A stretch of DNA of 64,000 nt from Bipolaris cookei (GCA_002286855.1 NRSV01000012.1:186001-250000); one strand, 5' to 3'. Positions 11,884 through 23,724 are shown, counted from the stretch's first letter. Notes: generated from the sequence alone by a model not told the origin. Numbers and translations: made by a program.

Positions 11884-12588
11884 TTCTTCGTACTATGCAG
11901 AGATGTGGATGCGTCCTTTGTAGATAATGAATGGCGGGGTGGCGTATCCCGCAGCGCAGATGCTCTGAATGACTGTAACCCACTCGCAATTGCCTGGCTG
12001 CGTCATAGTAGGCCTCGTACGACGCTCTGTGCCTGTAACTATCTTCATTGAACCAATTACGCCCATCTGAAAGCCAGTTTCATCAAAGTTGTGGATGTCG
12101 TCTGAACGAACCCCACACTTCTCAATTGTCTCTCGTACGAGCTTAAACCACGCGTTAATAACCTTTGGATCTTCCTGCTGTATTCTCTGGCGGTCTTTTG
12201 CTCGATTGAAACCTGTTTCAAGCTTTTCCGAACGCGATATAAATCGCTTTGCCCAGTTCTTGCCTAAAGGTTGGCCATCTCGTACGCGCAGTAGTTTCTC
12301 TGCCATTCCTGCCACTTCGCACAGTCGGGGAGCAAATCCTCGTGAGGCTAGGTCAAGGATATATCGTACGATTGTTTGCTCTTCAGTTATAGTAAGCTTA
12401 TGGCGGTTTAGGGATGCTTGGGGCCGAAATGTGATTTTCTTCAGCCGATCAGAAAGCCGCTGAAAGGGAACGTTGTAGACAGCAGCAGTGCGTCGAGTGC
12501 TCTTAAACTGGCCCGTACGATAGGCCTGAATAGCAAGAGTAGTTCTACCTTCTTGCTGAGTTAATAAATTCTCACGTGGTTGGGGCAT
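11884..12588 (-). pseudogene. Pogo/Fot1-type transposase relic, truncated with stop
   Basis: From the ATG at 12588 an open frame of 231 codons covers the pogo N-terminal DNA-binding domains (LTITEEQTIVRYI, GKNWAKRFISR) and the start of the DDE_1 catalytic domain, with the first catalytic aspartate in HNFDETGFQMG. It then hits TAG at 11893-11895, where related elements have Trp in an SAWYEE context. The same frame continues for a few residues (YEEAYIP) before meeting the plus-strand copy. A TGG to TAG change fits C-to-T type decay on the other strand. The remaining catalytic residues are missing, so the relic is inactive. Confidence 0.85.
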
Positions 12589-13763
12589 GTTACTTTAGAA
12601 GTGATGTTCGCAATGCCAAGAAATAGTGTCCGGCTCAGTGGTCTTCTACGTTAATCTTTTTGTTTTGTTATTTTTTCGTAAAATTGGACGCTAAGCTGTT
12701 ATTAAAGGATGTAGACTCCTCGAACTATCGCATACTTAAACATGTGTGATATCACGGTTAAGAGTCGTACGAAGAATACCCCCGTAAGGCATTTCGCAGA
12801 TAAGCACAAAATATATCAGTCAGAGTGAATTGAGACGAATCCCTGAGGAGTTACCCAAGGTTCGGATGGGACTATATACTCTATGCATGTGACTGTGCCT
12901 CCTTTGGCCCGAGGGGTGCCCGATGGGTCTCCGAGGGTTGGCTTTCCTAGGCCTCAGTTTAGAGTATCGTGACAACTTCAGAAACATGCCGTTTCAGGTT
13001 GATGACTCAAGGACATCGAAAAAGAGAATTTTGTTCCTGCATTCTATGTATCATGGGGGTTGAATGAATTCAAGGGGATAGTTCTATTACCTGAAAAGAT
13101 AGAAACGCAAGATAAGGCTGAATGCTTCTTACACAGCATTAGCAAAGTGCCCTATAGTTACTTCGGTAGAGACGGGTTGTTGTATATGAGCTAAGTCGTG
13201 ATATTGAAATATTACGCAGCTTTGGTAATTTTGTTTAGATGTTCATATACCACATGAAGGTCATTTCAGTAATCTTCAGTTACCAAGCACATAAGCTAAC
13301 ATATGAGATTGTAAAGTATTGAAGGTAATAACTATATAGTTATAAATACACATGGAAGATGTCTGCTAAGAGAAGGAGTACTTTAACTGGAAGCGATGAA
13401 GAAGATCGTGTAAGCTTGGAGCAAGATTGGCTGTTGTTGAATGGGCTCTGTAGCTAGCCAGCATAAGCGTGGACCGGGTGCAAATAGCAAGGTATGAAGC
13501 ATGTGCGCGCGGGGCTAAAGAGGATTTGCACGAATGCAGGAGAGTTACCAAAAGACAGGTGTGTGTATTCAAGAATTCTTCATCTTCTTGCCTATCTACG
13601 TGCATACAAGGTTCTCTTCTTATGCTCTCTGCTTCGGTCCTATTGCAGGAGTTGCCCTCTGCTGTGTGCGGGGTAGAGCTTCCGAGCCATCCGATCGCTG
13701 TAACCTTGTTACTTATACGGACAGCTGTAGTGTATGTATATGTATCAAACACTAAAGTCTCTT

Positions 13764-13965
13764 TCAAAATTGTGAACTTTGCTCACCATAGTTACGAATT
13801 ACGTATTCGAAAACGAGCTGCGACTCGCCTAGATCGGGTGCACTTAATGACAGACAATAGATGCTGAGCCCAAAGATACCAGCGGCTGCGAAGCTCAAAG
13901 AAGTCTTTCCCATTACTTGCGGTCCGTGAAACAGATATCCTCGACGATGCGGCATGTCCCTGGCT
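13764..13965 (-). pseudogene. BCS1-type AAA ATPase fragment, broken Walker A
   Basis: The minus-strand frame reads ARWCTARDMPHRRGYLFHGP, then QVMGKTSLSFAAAGIFGL, then IYCLSLSAPDLGE. This is the Walker A region of fungal BCS1-like AAA proteins, whose usual form is RRGYLFHGPPGTGKTSL followed by a GLDIY-like segment. The P-loop PGT is replaced by VM or similar residues (GPQVMGKTS), the frame is closed upstream by a stop (about 13985) and downstream by TGA at 13764, and no Walker B or second half is found. It is therefore a fragment of a larger AAA gene, captured or decayed in place. Fungi carry many BCS1-like paralogues beyond the mitochondrial Rieske-assembly factor, so the original role is not determined. 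Confidence 0.7.
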
Positions 13966-15489
13966 GTACACCACCGCGCTGTTTGGAATACTATCTAATC
14001 CTTTTAGCAAAAAGAATATGCTGGGCTATATGAAAATGTGGTATTGAATTTTGGGGAGAGTACATCGATTTTCATAGCGAAATGTCAAGTCCTCTATGTA
14101 CGTCTCAACAAGGAGATCTGAACTTGCAAAATTACATAAATGGTCTTGAGGATACTTCCCTGAAAAAATTGAGGTTGCTTTTGCCACGGCAGTTAAAAGC
14201 CAATATTTTAAAGCCCGTTGAGCCGTTGGGGTATCATCCGTCACTATATATGCGAATGAAGGCGTCAATGAAGTAATAATATAAAAGCGTTGAATTCTAC
14301 AACATTTTTATCTTGCTATACAGGCTTTTGTATAGATATTTGTGAAATACAGCGACTGTTGTCACTGATTCTGTTAAATTCAGAAGACTGTTCGAGGCGT
14401 GGCGTCTCGTAAAGATGGACTAAAAGATGTTGACGCTGATTCATTTTGCCAGACATACGGCTTTGTCGAGTCGAAAAGGATGACATGATACTTGGAATCA
14501 TGACCTGTTCAGAACTTACGTTACACACTGATCGCAAGACACGAAACGAATATTTGCCCAAGCGGGTACAGTAGCACAGGAAAAAAAGCATGTGCATCGG
14601 TGATAGCGCGGATTTAAGCACCACGCTAGCGTGGACCCCTATCGTGACTTCCTTTGTTCTTCTCGACTGGCGTTACCCGTATTCTGCATACTCCAAGTGG
14701 GAAGTATCAGTGAGCGCTACTACTGAGAGCTCTTCGAAAATCCTCCTGATAGTTGGGGCTTTGAGAATGTTTGGCGGGCTGCTTCCAACTCTTCGAGCAC
14801 ACTGATATCGTTCTTCGCCTTGACGGTTATCTCCCCAGTGAAGTACTCGCTGTCAAGGCCGTGACAGACGGCTGGAAAGTGATTTAATAAATTGCTTCTT
14901 GCATAAGCTCTGCTCGCAGACCCGTGTAGAGCGGTGGGTATGAAAATTATTGCTTATCAGTATTGTGTGGGTAAAATGCCAGGCTCCTTGTTGAGGGACT
15001 TGTATGCTAAGAGTATTAGTGTCTGCATTCCTTGCGCTAGTGTCGGTAGTTCACAGGTAGTTCATGTGCCCCAAGATGGAAAATATGAGTCTTGGAAAGC
15101 GTGTGCGGGTTCTTGAGCCACTCTGTTGGTTCGCACATGGCGGGCACAGGCGGTGAGTAGATGAGAAAGAAAGATGGGTATATTTAGCGGGATTTGAGAA
15201 AAGTGGTCGATACATGGGTGGTGAAGCGAGGTTCCAAAGTTGAAGGGAGACTCGCCGCATTAGGGTCGCATCAAGCGATATACTTTTGACTTGTTTCAGA
15301 CTGGGCCAACGGTAGGTAGGCAGGTGGTAAGCAGGATACGGTGTAGACGCAAGATGGTATATATCCGGCGAGGGTCAGCCAGCCCTGCAGTAAGCGGAAG
15401 CAGGACTAGGGCGGGCGAAAAGGAAAAACGTGCACGCAAGCGGCGCCCTGATCCGTGGGCGAAAATAATCATTTTGATCCGCGCCCGAC

Positions 15490-15778
15490 TGTAGAGTACA
15501 AGACAGACCCCTCGACACTTTTGCCCGGCGTGCCCTACCAACGCTCCTTCTTCACTGCTCCTGTGTTTTGTATAGACTCTCCACTCTTCCCACTGGGGCG
15601 TCTCTACACGTTTGATACCCGCGTTTCTGCGCTTGTTTTTTTTCTCTCCCACGCTGCTGCGCGCCGCTTACGCTTGCAGCCGCCAACCTTGCCTGATATC
15701 GATAAGGAAGCCCCTCCAAAAAAGAAATCCCTCGTCGCTCCCTGAGAAAAAGTGCAGCGCACCATTTCCCTCGAGCAG
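15490..15778 (+). promoter_or_regulatory. Pyrimidine-rich leader region of the eEF3 gene
   Basis: The 290 bases before the eEF3 start are rich in CT tracts, as is common at transcription starts and leaders of strongly expressed fungal genes. An AG directly precedes the ATG at 15779, so a 5' leader intron ending there cannot be ruled out. Confidence 0.4.
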
Positions 15779-18700
15779 ATGCCGCACTCTGAATCGCCAT
15801 CCATGGCTCCTGCTATTATCGTTGACAAGGCTGGTGCCAGCCCTGCTCCCTCGCAGGAAGATGTCAGCGCCTTCATCAGCAGCATCGTCACGGCAAAGAC
15901 GTCGCACGCCTCGGTTGACGCCGCCTACGCCCTCACCACCCTCCTCCAGAACTCAGTTGGCTTCCGTGGCCTTCGTGATTATGGCATAATCGACGAGATC
16001 AAGAAATCCGCTGGCAACAAGAAGGATGCCGTGCGAAGAGAGGGCGCCATGAACGCCCTCGGCGCTCTTTTTGAGCGTTTCCCGCGAACGCAGCGCATTG
16101 CAGAGGCCATCTTTCTCATCCAGGAAGAGGGCTTGGTACCCCTGGCGCTCGACCTGATGGCAGACAAGACTGGCTCAGTTAAGGAGTCGGCCAAGTATGC
16201 GCTTGACTCGCTCTTTGACAACCTGAGCGCTGAGGCCAAGGTTGTCGGCCTCCTCCCTGTGCTCTCAAAATACCTGAGCAAGAAGTCTGGAAAATGGCAA
16301 GGTGCTGCTTTCGCATACGAGCTCGTTGGCCGTATGGCTGATAAGGCTAAGATGGGCATGGAGAGCTTTGAGGTAGAGAAGGAAAAGGACGTTTTGCGTG
16401 AGGCCATGGGCAAGAAGCTCGAGGGCCTCATCCCTATCGTCGAGTCTGGAATGCACGACCTCAAGACAGAGGTATGCTATTTCGCACCATGCAAATCACG
16501 AAGCGATGCTAACTATGAACAGGTTGCAAAACAAGCAGTCAAGACTATGAACAGTCTCACCACTCTCCTCCAGAACGACGACATCGCACCCCGGATACCC
16601 CTCCTTGTCAAGGCCATCGAAGATCCCTCCACACAGAGTTTGCAAAAGGCCATTCATGCCCTTTCGCAAACGACCTTTGTCGCTGTCGTCACATCCCCCG
16701 TATTGGCCATGGTCACTCCTCTGCTTGAGCGCTCCTTGAACATGCCCTCGACCTCCCAGGAAGTCACTCGCCAGACAGTCGTCGTTGTCGAAAACTTGAC
16801 CAAGCTCGTCCACGACCCTATCGAGGCGCGCACTTTCTTGCCCAAGCTCCGACCTGGTGTGCAAGCTGTCAAGGACCGCGCATCCTTGCCCGAAGTCCGT
16901 GAAATCGGACAGCGTGCACTGGACGTTATTGAGAAGGCCATGGCTGACCCTGACCACAAAGCTGAGAGCGGCGCAATTGCCCGCGTCGAGTCATCAGATG
17001 TTCAGCAGGTTCTGGACAAGGAGATTGCTGCCGCTGGTACCATGCTCAACTTCCCCGGTGATGCCGAGACCTGGAATGTTACAAAGGCCTATATCTCTGA
17101 GATGATTGCCGAGGTTGTGAACCAGAGAGAGCTCCAGCGCATTCCCAAGCTCGTCGGACCCTACCTGGAGTCCCTGGTGAACGCTGGTGATGCTGACAAG
17201 GTCGCAGAGGCTGTTCACAAATTTTACGTTGACGAGGACCACCGCAAATTCGGCCAGCCCGTCAAAGAGGATGACGGAGAGACCGAGATCGTCAACGCCG
17301 TCTTCTCTCTGGGTTACGGTGGTATGTTGCTTCTTTCGCACACCAACCTGCGTCTGCTCAAGGGCCACCGTTATGGTCTTTGCGGTCGCAACGGTGCTGG
17401 AAAGTCTACACTCATGCGAAGTATCGCAAGTGGCAAGTTGGAAGGTTTCCCATCTCAGGACGAGGTCAAGACCTGCTTTGTTGAGCACAACCAGGGCGAA
17501 GATGCCGATCTTTCGATTCTGGAGTACATTGTCCGCGACCCCCGCTTCGCGAACGAGAGCAGGGAGCGCATCTCCGAAGTCCTGGAAGAAGTCGGGTTTA
17601 CCTCCGGACCCGAAGGCAGACAATCGCACAAGGTCGGTTCTCTTTCCGGAGGTTGGAAGATGAAGCTGGCTTTGGCACGGGCTATGCTCATGCGCGCCGA
17701 TGTCCTTCTTCTTGATGAGCCCACTAACCACTTGGATGTCGCCAACGTTGCATGGCTTGCAAAGTACCTCAAGTCGCACTCTGATATCACCAGTTTGATC
17801 GTCTCCCACGACTCCGGTTTCCTCGACGAAGTCTGCACAGACATTTACCACTACGAAAACAAGAAGCTGGTCTGCTACAAGGGTAACCTGGCTGACTTTG
17901 TTCGACAAAAGCCCGAGGCCAAGAGCTACTATACCCTGTCGGCTACCCAGGTCCAGTTCAAGTTCCCTCCTCCTGGTATCCTCACCGGTGTCAAGTCCAA
18001 CACTCGCTCTATCCTGCGCATGACCAACTGCTCGTACACCTATCCTGGAGCGTCCAAGCCTTCGCTCGTTGATGCCTCATGCAACTTGTCTCTGTCATCT
18101 CGAGTGGCTATTATTGGCGCCAACGGTGCTGGTAAATCTACACTCATCAAGATGCTTACTGGAGAGACTGTTCCTCAGGAAGGTACCGTCGAGAAGCACC
18201 CCAACTTGCGTATTGGTTACATCAAGCAACACGCTCTTGAGCACGTCGAGATGCACTTGGAAAAGACACCCAACCAGTACCTCCAGTGGCGTTACGCCAA
18301 CGGTGATGATCGTGAGGTGCTTATGAAGCAGACTCGTGTCCTCACTGCCGAAGACAAAGCTCAAATGGAGACTCCAATTGACCTTGGTGACGGCAAGGGC
18401 CCCCGCAAGGTTGAGGCGCTTATTGGTCGCTCCAAGTACAAGAAGTCGTTTCAGTACGAGGTCAAGTGGCTCCACATGCTGCCTAAGTTCAACTCGCACA
18501 TCTCCCGTGAGACTTTAATCGAGAAGGGCTTCACCAAGCTCGTCCAGGAATTCGATGACCACGAATCTTCGCGTGAGGGTCTCGGTTACCGTGTCCTCGA
18601 GCCCAAGGTCATCTCCAAGCACTTTGAGGATCTTGGCTTGGACCCTGAGATTGCGAATCACAACGAGATCTCCGGTCTCTCTGGAGGACAAAAGGTCAAG

Positions 18701-19302
18701 GTTGTGCTCGGTATGTACACTTCATTTGCAATACTGACGAATCACTGCTAACACATACATAGCTGGCGCCATGTGGAACAACCCTCATCTTCTCGTCCTT
18801 GACGAGCCTACCAACTTCTTGGATCGTGACTCCCTTGGTGGACTTGCTGTTGCCATTCGTGAATACAAGGGCGGTGTCATCATGATTTCTCACAACGAAG
18901 AGTTTGTTGGTGCGCTGTGCCCCGAACAATGGCATGTTGCCGATGGCCGCGTCACCCACAAGGGTCACCTTGCCGTTAATATGGACCGTTTTGAAGACTC
19001 GCGCCCAGGATCCAGCAACGTGAGCAGCAATGTGAGCTCCGCAGCTCCATCTACCAACGGTACTCCTGTCATGAGTGAAGCCGAGGGTGGCAAGGACGAC
19101 ATGAAGTTCAGAGCCAGGAAGAAGAAGAAGATGACCAAGAAGGAACTCAAGGACCGTGAAGTTAGGAGAAGGTTGAGGTACATTGACTGGCTGAACAGCC
19201 CCAAGGTATGTCTTTTTCCCATTATGAGCAGCTTGAGTATGACACTAACTAAGTGGTCAGGGTACACCCCAACCTCCCAACACGGATGACGAGGCCGACT
19301 AG
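15779..19302 (+). CDS. TEF3: Translation elongation factor 3 (eEF3, ABCF ATPase)
   Basis: Exons 15779-16471, 16523-18710, 18763-19205 and 19261-19302 give 1121 aa. eEF3 is a fungal ribosome-bound ATPase that helps release E-site tRNA in each elongation cycle. In order: HEAT-like repeats (about residues 20-330), a four-helix region, ABC1 (Walker A GRNGAGKST about residue 518; SLSGGWKMKLALARAML; LLLDEPTNHLD), ABC2 (Walker A GANGAGKST about residue 763), the chromodomain-like insertion with RSKYKKSFQYEVKW, then LSGGQKVKVVL and LVLDEPTNFLD, and a Lys/Arg-rich tail (RKKKKMTKKELKDREVRRR). Yeast eEF3 is about 1044 aa, so this one is somewhat long. The ATG at 15803 (context CCATCCATGG) is an alternative start. 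Intron 1 is 51 bp, in phase and stop-free. Confidence 0.97.
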
Positions 19303-19975
19303 ATTCGTTCATGACTTTTTTTGGTGTTATAACCGCACGATATCTTAGACTTTGCAGAACTGCATGACCCGGCGTTATATAGAGGTTTGGAGGGATGAGT
19401 GCGTTTATTTTTACACCAAGCGATAGATAACAGGTTCTTTCGTTTGGTAGAGCTGATATATATGACCAAAAGTATTCATTGTCGTTAAATAAACCGTCCC
19501 ACTTATTACTTGAATGTACGTGTGTGACTGGTGTGGTGAATCCGATTGTTCGCTTGACCGCATTCTAGGTGTGACTTTACCAGTGGTGTTGATACAGCAA
19601 CGCAACCTACCAACGTTATCATTTGGATTGACCCGAGACTTTGAAAACCAAGCAAAACTTCGAGACTGATGCTGGTGGTTCAGTTTAGCACTTGGCAGAG
19701 TGACGTACTGGCTCGAATGAGGTAGGCAGCGGGTTCGTTTGCTCCTTCCTTTCACATCACCTTGAGGTCTCTCACTATGCTCCACTTCATCATTCTCAAA
19801 ATCCCCTTCCTCACACAGTTCAACTTTACCGTCACTAGGGGTTTCTTGTCTTTTCTCGCAACGGCTCTGCTCACTCATTCACTCTTTTCAATAACGCAAC
19901 TCTCGTTTAGAGTGACGACCAGCTTATATGTATCCGCTTCTTTTTGCCAGATCTTTCTGAGGCTGTGATAACTAG
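19303..19975. other. Downstream of eEF3; nothing recognised
   Basis: About 670 bp with the probable eEF3 3' end (AT-rich just after the stop). Short open frames on both strands have no motifs. Confidence 0.5.
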
Positions 19976-20391
19976 TTGTGATGAAATCTTGCGCATCATA
20001 AAGCCAGTCTCATCAAAGTTTTAGACATCGTCGTCCACAACACCCCACTTCTGCTTCCTCGCCTCGACTAGGGTTGCTAGCGCGCTCATGCAAGAGTTTA
20101 TCAGTCATTGCTCGAACGTCAGCCTTTGTAGGCGCAAATCCTCGCGTAGACTCTTCAAGAAAATGTTCAAATATAATCTCCTCTTCTAACTTATTCAAGC
20201 GTTTTGAGTTCGCTTCGCAGTCGTGTTGGAGGCGTGTTCCAGCGTCTCCACGCTGGAGTGTTGTTCGTAAGACGTTGTAGATAGAGGCAGCACGTCTTTG
20301 GCTTCTAATACTTTGAGATTTAAAATCAAAAAAGGGCAAGCTGGATATCTGCTTCAGTATAGGCAGTTTGAGTATTGCGTTGTTGAGACAT
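19976..20391 (-). pseudogene. Pogo-type transposase relic, internally deleted
   Basis: From an ATG at 20391 (MSQQRNTQTAYTEADIQLA) the frame shifts by one base and continues with RRAASIYNV, LEEEIIFEHFLE, STRGFAPTKADVRAMTDKLL, which is the N-terminal pattern of pogo/Fot1 transposases. It then jumps to WGVVDDDV-stop-NFDETGF at about 20005-20030, the catalytic-domain motif. The DNA between KLLHERA and the catalytic motif is missing, and a stop sits just before NFDETGF. It is more divergent from the pair at 11.6-12.6 kb than they are from each other. Confidence 0.75.
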
Positions 20392-20499
20392 CACGCGTTG
20401 TGTTGGCGTCGACACGCTGGTAGAAAGTGGCCCGCTCGCTTGTGAACCACATTATTTGGATATCTGTTTTATCTAGGCGGCATACAATCCGTGATTCAC

Positions 20500-22041
20500 T
20501 CAATCCCCAGCATCGCCGCCTGCATTGCTACTCTGCGCACTATGTCCCGCCTCACCCATCTCAGCACGGTGCTCACTCGTCGTGCGACGATGAAGCCCGG
20601 CACCGCCCGAGTGACTGGGTCTAGGATGCTCACCATGCTCTACCAACGGAAAGTGCAAGCCCGGCTTACTCGCCAACGCATCCCTAATCTCCTCTACACT
20701 CTTGGCGGCCCATCCCGCACTGCCCAGCTTGCTAAGCGGATACAAGAGCTGATTCTCCGGATGCATAACCACCTCCTCAATACTCGAGGCAGGCTTACTC
20801 ATAACAATATCAATATCCTTTCTAATCTGCAGACAAAACGCGTCAAGCGGGAGATCATTGACGTCGTCGCCGAAGGGATTCTCAATCTCGCGACCGATAA
20901 GCGCTATACCGAGGATTATGTACGCGGCGAAGATGCTCGCGGGGATGGTGATGTAGCCGAGTAACTTGTAGAGCTGGAAGGGTAGAAGTAGGATGTAGAC
21001 CCAAGTGATTTGGCTGATGGCGATGCTATACGCGAGGGGCAAGGGGGTCGACAGGATGCGCTCTGTGCCAGCAAGGACGTCGTTGAAAGTCGTGATTGCG
21101 TTTAGCGATTGCGTTTGGTAGATTGATACTTTGAAGGTGCCGTTGTCATAGATGGATTTCATGTAGATGCTTAGGTAGTTGAGGATTTCGAGGGGGAGGT
21201 TACCGAGGGGCACGCGCGAGCGCTTGAGGAGTTTACGGGGGTTTGATTCGGCCATGGGGAGGCCCAGGAATTTGCCGGCGGTCTTGAAGACGCTGGGTTT
21301 CTTGTTGTCGTCGGGCTGGTCGGCTTCGCGGGCGAAAGTGTCGAGGTGGCCGGCTAGGTGCTGGAGGTCGTCGTAATGCACGTAGGGCTCGAAGCGTAGC
21401 TTGTGCTTGAGTGCGACGGAGTAGGCGGCAATGAGGTTGAGGCAGTTGATTTTGGCCAGGAGGTCTTGCTTGCCGAGCTCCGGGTCCTTGTCGTGGCGTT
21501 CGTCGACGTGGATCCAGATGAGGCGGGCGAGATTCTGAGATGCAAAGGTAAGTTGGGCCCAGTATTTGCGGCCGTCATTGTAGCGCTCGTAGGCTGTGGA
21601 GCTTCGGAAGCTCAGTGCGAGACCGACGACGAAACCGAGAACGGTGAGCAGGAGCTGATTAACACTGACTGTGGGGTAATTAGTATATACCTGCGTGCTG
21701 TTAAAGCGAGTGTGGACTGCTTACGGTCATGTACAAATTTTGATATCAGTGTAATCATGCTGGCCCAACCGCCCACAAACAACAGAGGCAAGACCATTTC
21801 TGGTGTCACACTGCCGTGAACGCGGAGAAAGACGGGCCATTTTGAGTGGTGGTCGAGGTCGCGTGGGCCAATCTGATCAATGTTAGTGACTATACATGGT
21901 GCTGTCGTGAGGAAAAAGAAGACATACAAAGTAATCGTCAAAGTCCTTGTCGCTGTCTTGCTTCTTCAGCGGCGGCCGTTTCGAAGAATCGCCATTCGTG
22001 CCATTGGACACACTGGCCGTACTCTGCGCCTTCTCCGTCAT
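20500..22041 (-). CDS. Bestrophin-family (UPF0187) anion channel-like membrane protein
   Basis: Exons 22041-21928, 21872-21725 and 21668-20500 give 476 aa. Diagnostic features of the bestrophin/RFP-TM family: hydrophobic segments VLPLLFVGGWASMITLI and LLLTVLGFVVGLALSF, followed by RSSTAYERYNDGRKYW, and the later WVYILLLPFQLYKLLGY then GREIENPFGDDVNDLPLD, which matches the acidic ENPFG-D-DLPL loop that in animal bestrophins contributes to calcium binding. The cytosolic tail is His/Gly/Ser-rich. The family forms pentameric anion channels; location in the fungal cell is not known from sequence. Introns are 55 and 56 bp. Confidence 0.9.
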
Positions 22042-23724
22042 GGCAACGCTATCTTCACCTGCAAAGAGTACAAAATCAAAGGTGTTGATGCTAGAAGCTC
22101 GTTTGCGTTCCAGGCTTCCAGGCGCGAGAGAACCTCATATTATTATGTCGCGTGCCCCCCTCCCCTATCCCTGGCCCGTTTCATTCAAACATTGTATCGG
22201 CCACTAAAAGTAGTGCAACCCAGGCGCTGGCGTCTGGGTAGCGCTGGCAGCGGGACAAGGTTATAATGGCGAACGCTGCAAGTGGCAAGGCTGCGATAAA
22301 CGACTCCAATTGAGGGCAACCCCGTGGCGGCAGTGGTGTAAGCGTAGGCTTGATTCAGATACAGCCCGACTTGGCAGGGTGCTTTTGCGGGCTAACTGGA
22401 GCGTGGACCGCGGGGCTGAGGTTGCAGGCGCAACAGCTGAGTCGTGGTTTTGCACTGCCCTTCTGTAGGTGATTGAGCGCACAGATTAGATCGACGGGCT
22501 AAGGTTGGCTGTGATTCGCTTGTTTAATCAAAGCTTTCAGCTGTACGGAGGTCGAGATCTTATTCTGCGACTTGGCAGTGCTGGCCTCACCAAAATCGTG
22601 GCTCCTTAATCATACAGGAGATGGCCAGGGCGGCGCAGATATTAATCCGGGCCGCTGTGCTATGGTCCTGCAAAGAATTGTTAGTTCCCAGGGACCTAGT
22701 GTCTTCTCAAGGCTAATCATGTCAGTGATGAGACAAGCACTCAACTCAGCTAGCATGTAATATATATTAGTGAGGTTAGGATGTATCGCAGGAGATGGCA
22801 TTGATCGGAATACCCTGTTTGGAAGACGCCATAATGAAAAGGTGAATTGTTCTTGCCACGGCGATCATTGAGGTGCTCGAAACTCCTGTTAAAGTGAGTA
22901 TGGTACTCTAGTTGAGTCAGGATCTTTACCCTTAGAAAAGACGGAGACCCGTAGCCCCACCTAAACATGTCCCACACAATCGGTACCATCGGATTGTCTA
23001 GGCGTAGGTTGTAAACTCCTACATGCGGCGCTGCGATCAACGGAGAATTTTTGCCCCTTCACACACACATTTCAGTTGCGCAAGCGAAAAATCATGACTG
23101 ACGATGAAGGAGCAAGTATCGGAGGGTGCATCGAAAAAAGAAGCGATCGAGTCGATCAGGCGCGATGTCGCTAACAATTAGCGGCACGAAGGATGTCAGA
23201 TCGAAGCTTAGCGGTTGCACATGGTATTCATCGATGTGCACCCGAGCCATTCCAATCGCGAACCATGAGAAAACAACAAATACATCCATAGAAGAAGGCG
23301 GATTTAACAATATTAATCAAGGCCAGAAACCTACCAGAGAAATGCATTGTAAAATCGTCGCTGGCAAAAGACCACTAACAAACTGGTGGGGGCGGCCTCC
23401 TGATCCTAGTCTCGGATTGACATCGCGTCCCTGCATACACTCGTCATAGGTTGAAGCAAAAAGGCCTTTTGGATCGCCCTGCGCATAACAGCAGCCAGCT
23501 GACCAAGGAAAATGGGAAAAAAAGTAGCGTCTGTTCAATGTCTAACAACTAATTCGACCGGGCATATGTATACGTCAGACCCAGAACATTTTTAACTTTC
23601 AATCTTCTTCTCTAGAGCTTTCTCATACACTTTTGTAAACTCCGCGATTAAGTTGCAGTCCAACTTCACACCAGTTGATTTAGCCCTCGCCCAGGCCTTC
23701 GCAGCCAGATACATACATGCTACA
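22042..23724. other. Divergent intergenic region; no gene seen
   Basis: 1.7 kb between the bestrophin start and the MFS transporter start, which point away from each other. Short open frames only. It probably holds both promoters. Confidence 0.55.

Larger units (their letters stand above)
10641..15300. other. AT-rich island of decayed mobile and gene fragments
   Basis: By eye this stretch is clearly more AT-rich than its flanks and has only short open frames. Inside it are two pogo-type transposase relics (11632-12588) and a BCS1-type AAA fragment (13764-13965). The rest (10641-11631, 12589-13763, 13966-15300) shows nothing I can assign, apart from a 16-bp AT palindrome at 13328-13343. The picture fits a repeat-induced-point-mutation-affected heterochromatic block as known in filamentous ascomycetes. 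That reading is inference and needs dinucleotide indices. Confidence 0.6.

Noticed and set aside
15752..15778. Upstream extension of eEF3 from a GTG
   Set aside because: Nuclear fungal genes start at ATG; the first in-frame ATG is at 15779.
16994..17908. 304-codon open frame antisense to eEF3
   Set aside because: A mirror of strong codon bias in the eEF3 coding strand, with no independent motif.
23653..23724. Upstream extension of the MFS transporter from a TTG
   Set aside because: No ATG in that extension; the ATG at 23725 gives a normal transporter N-terminus.
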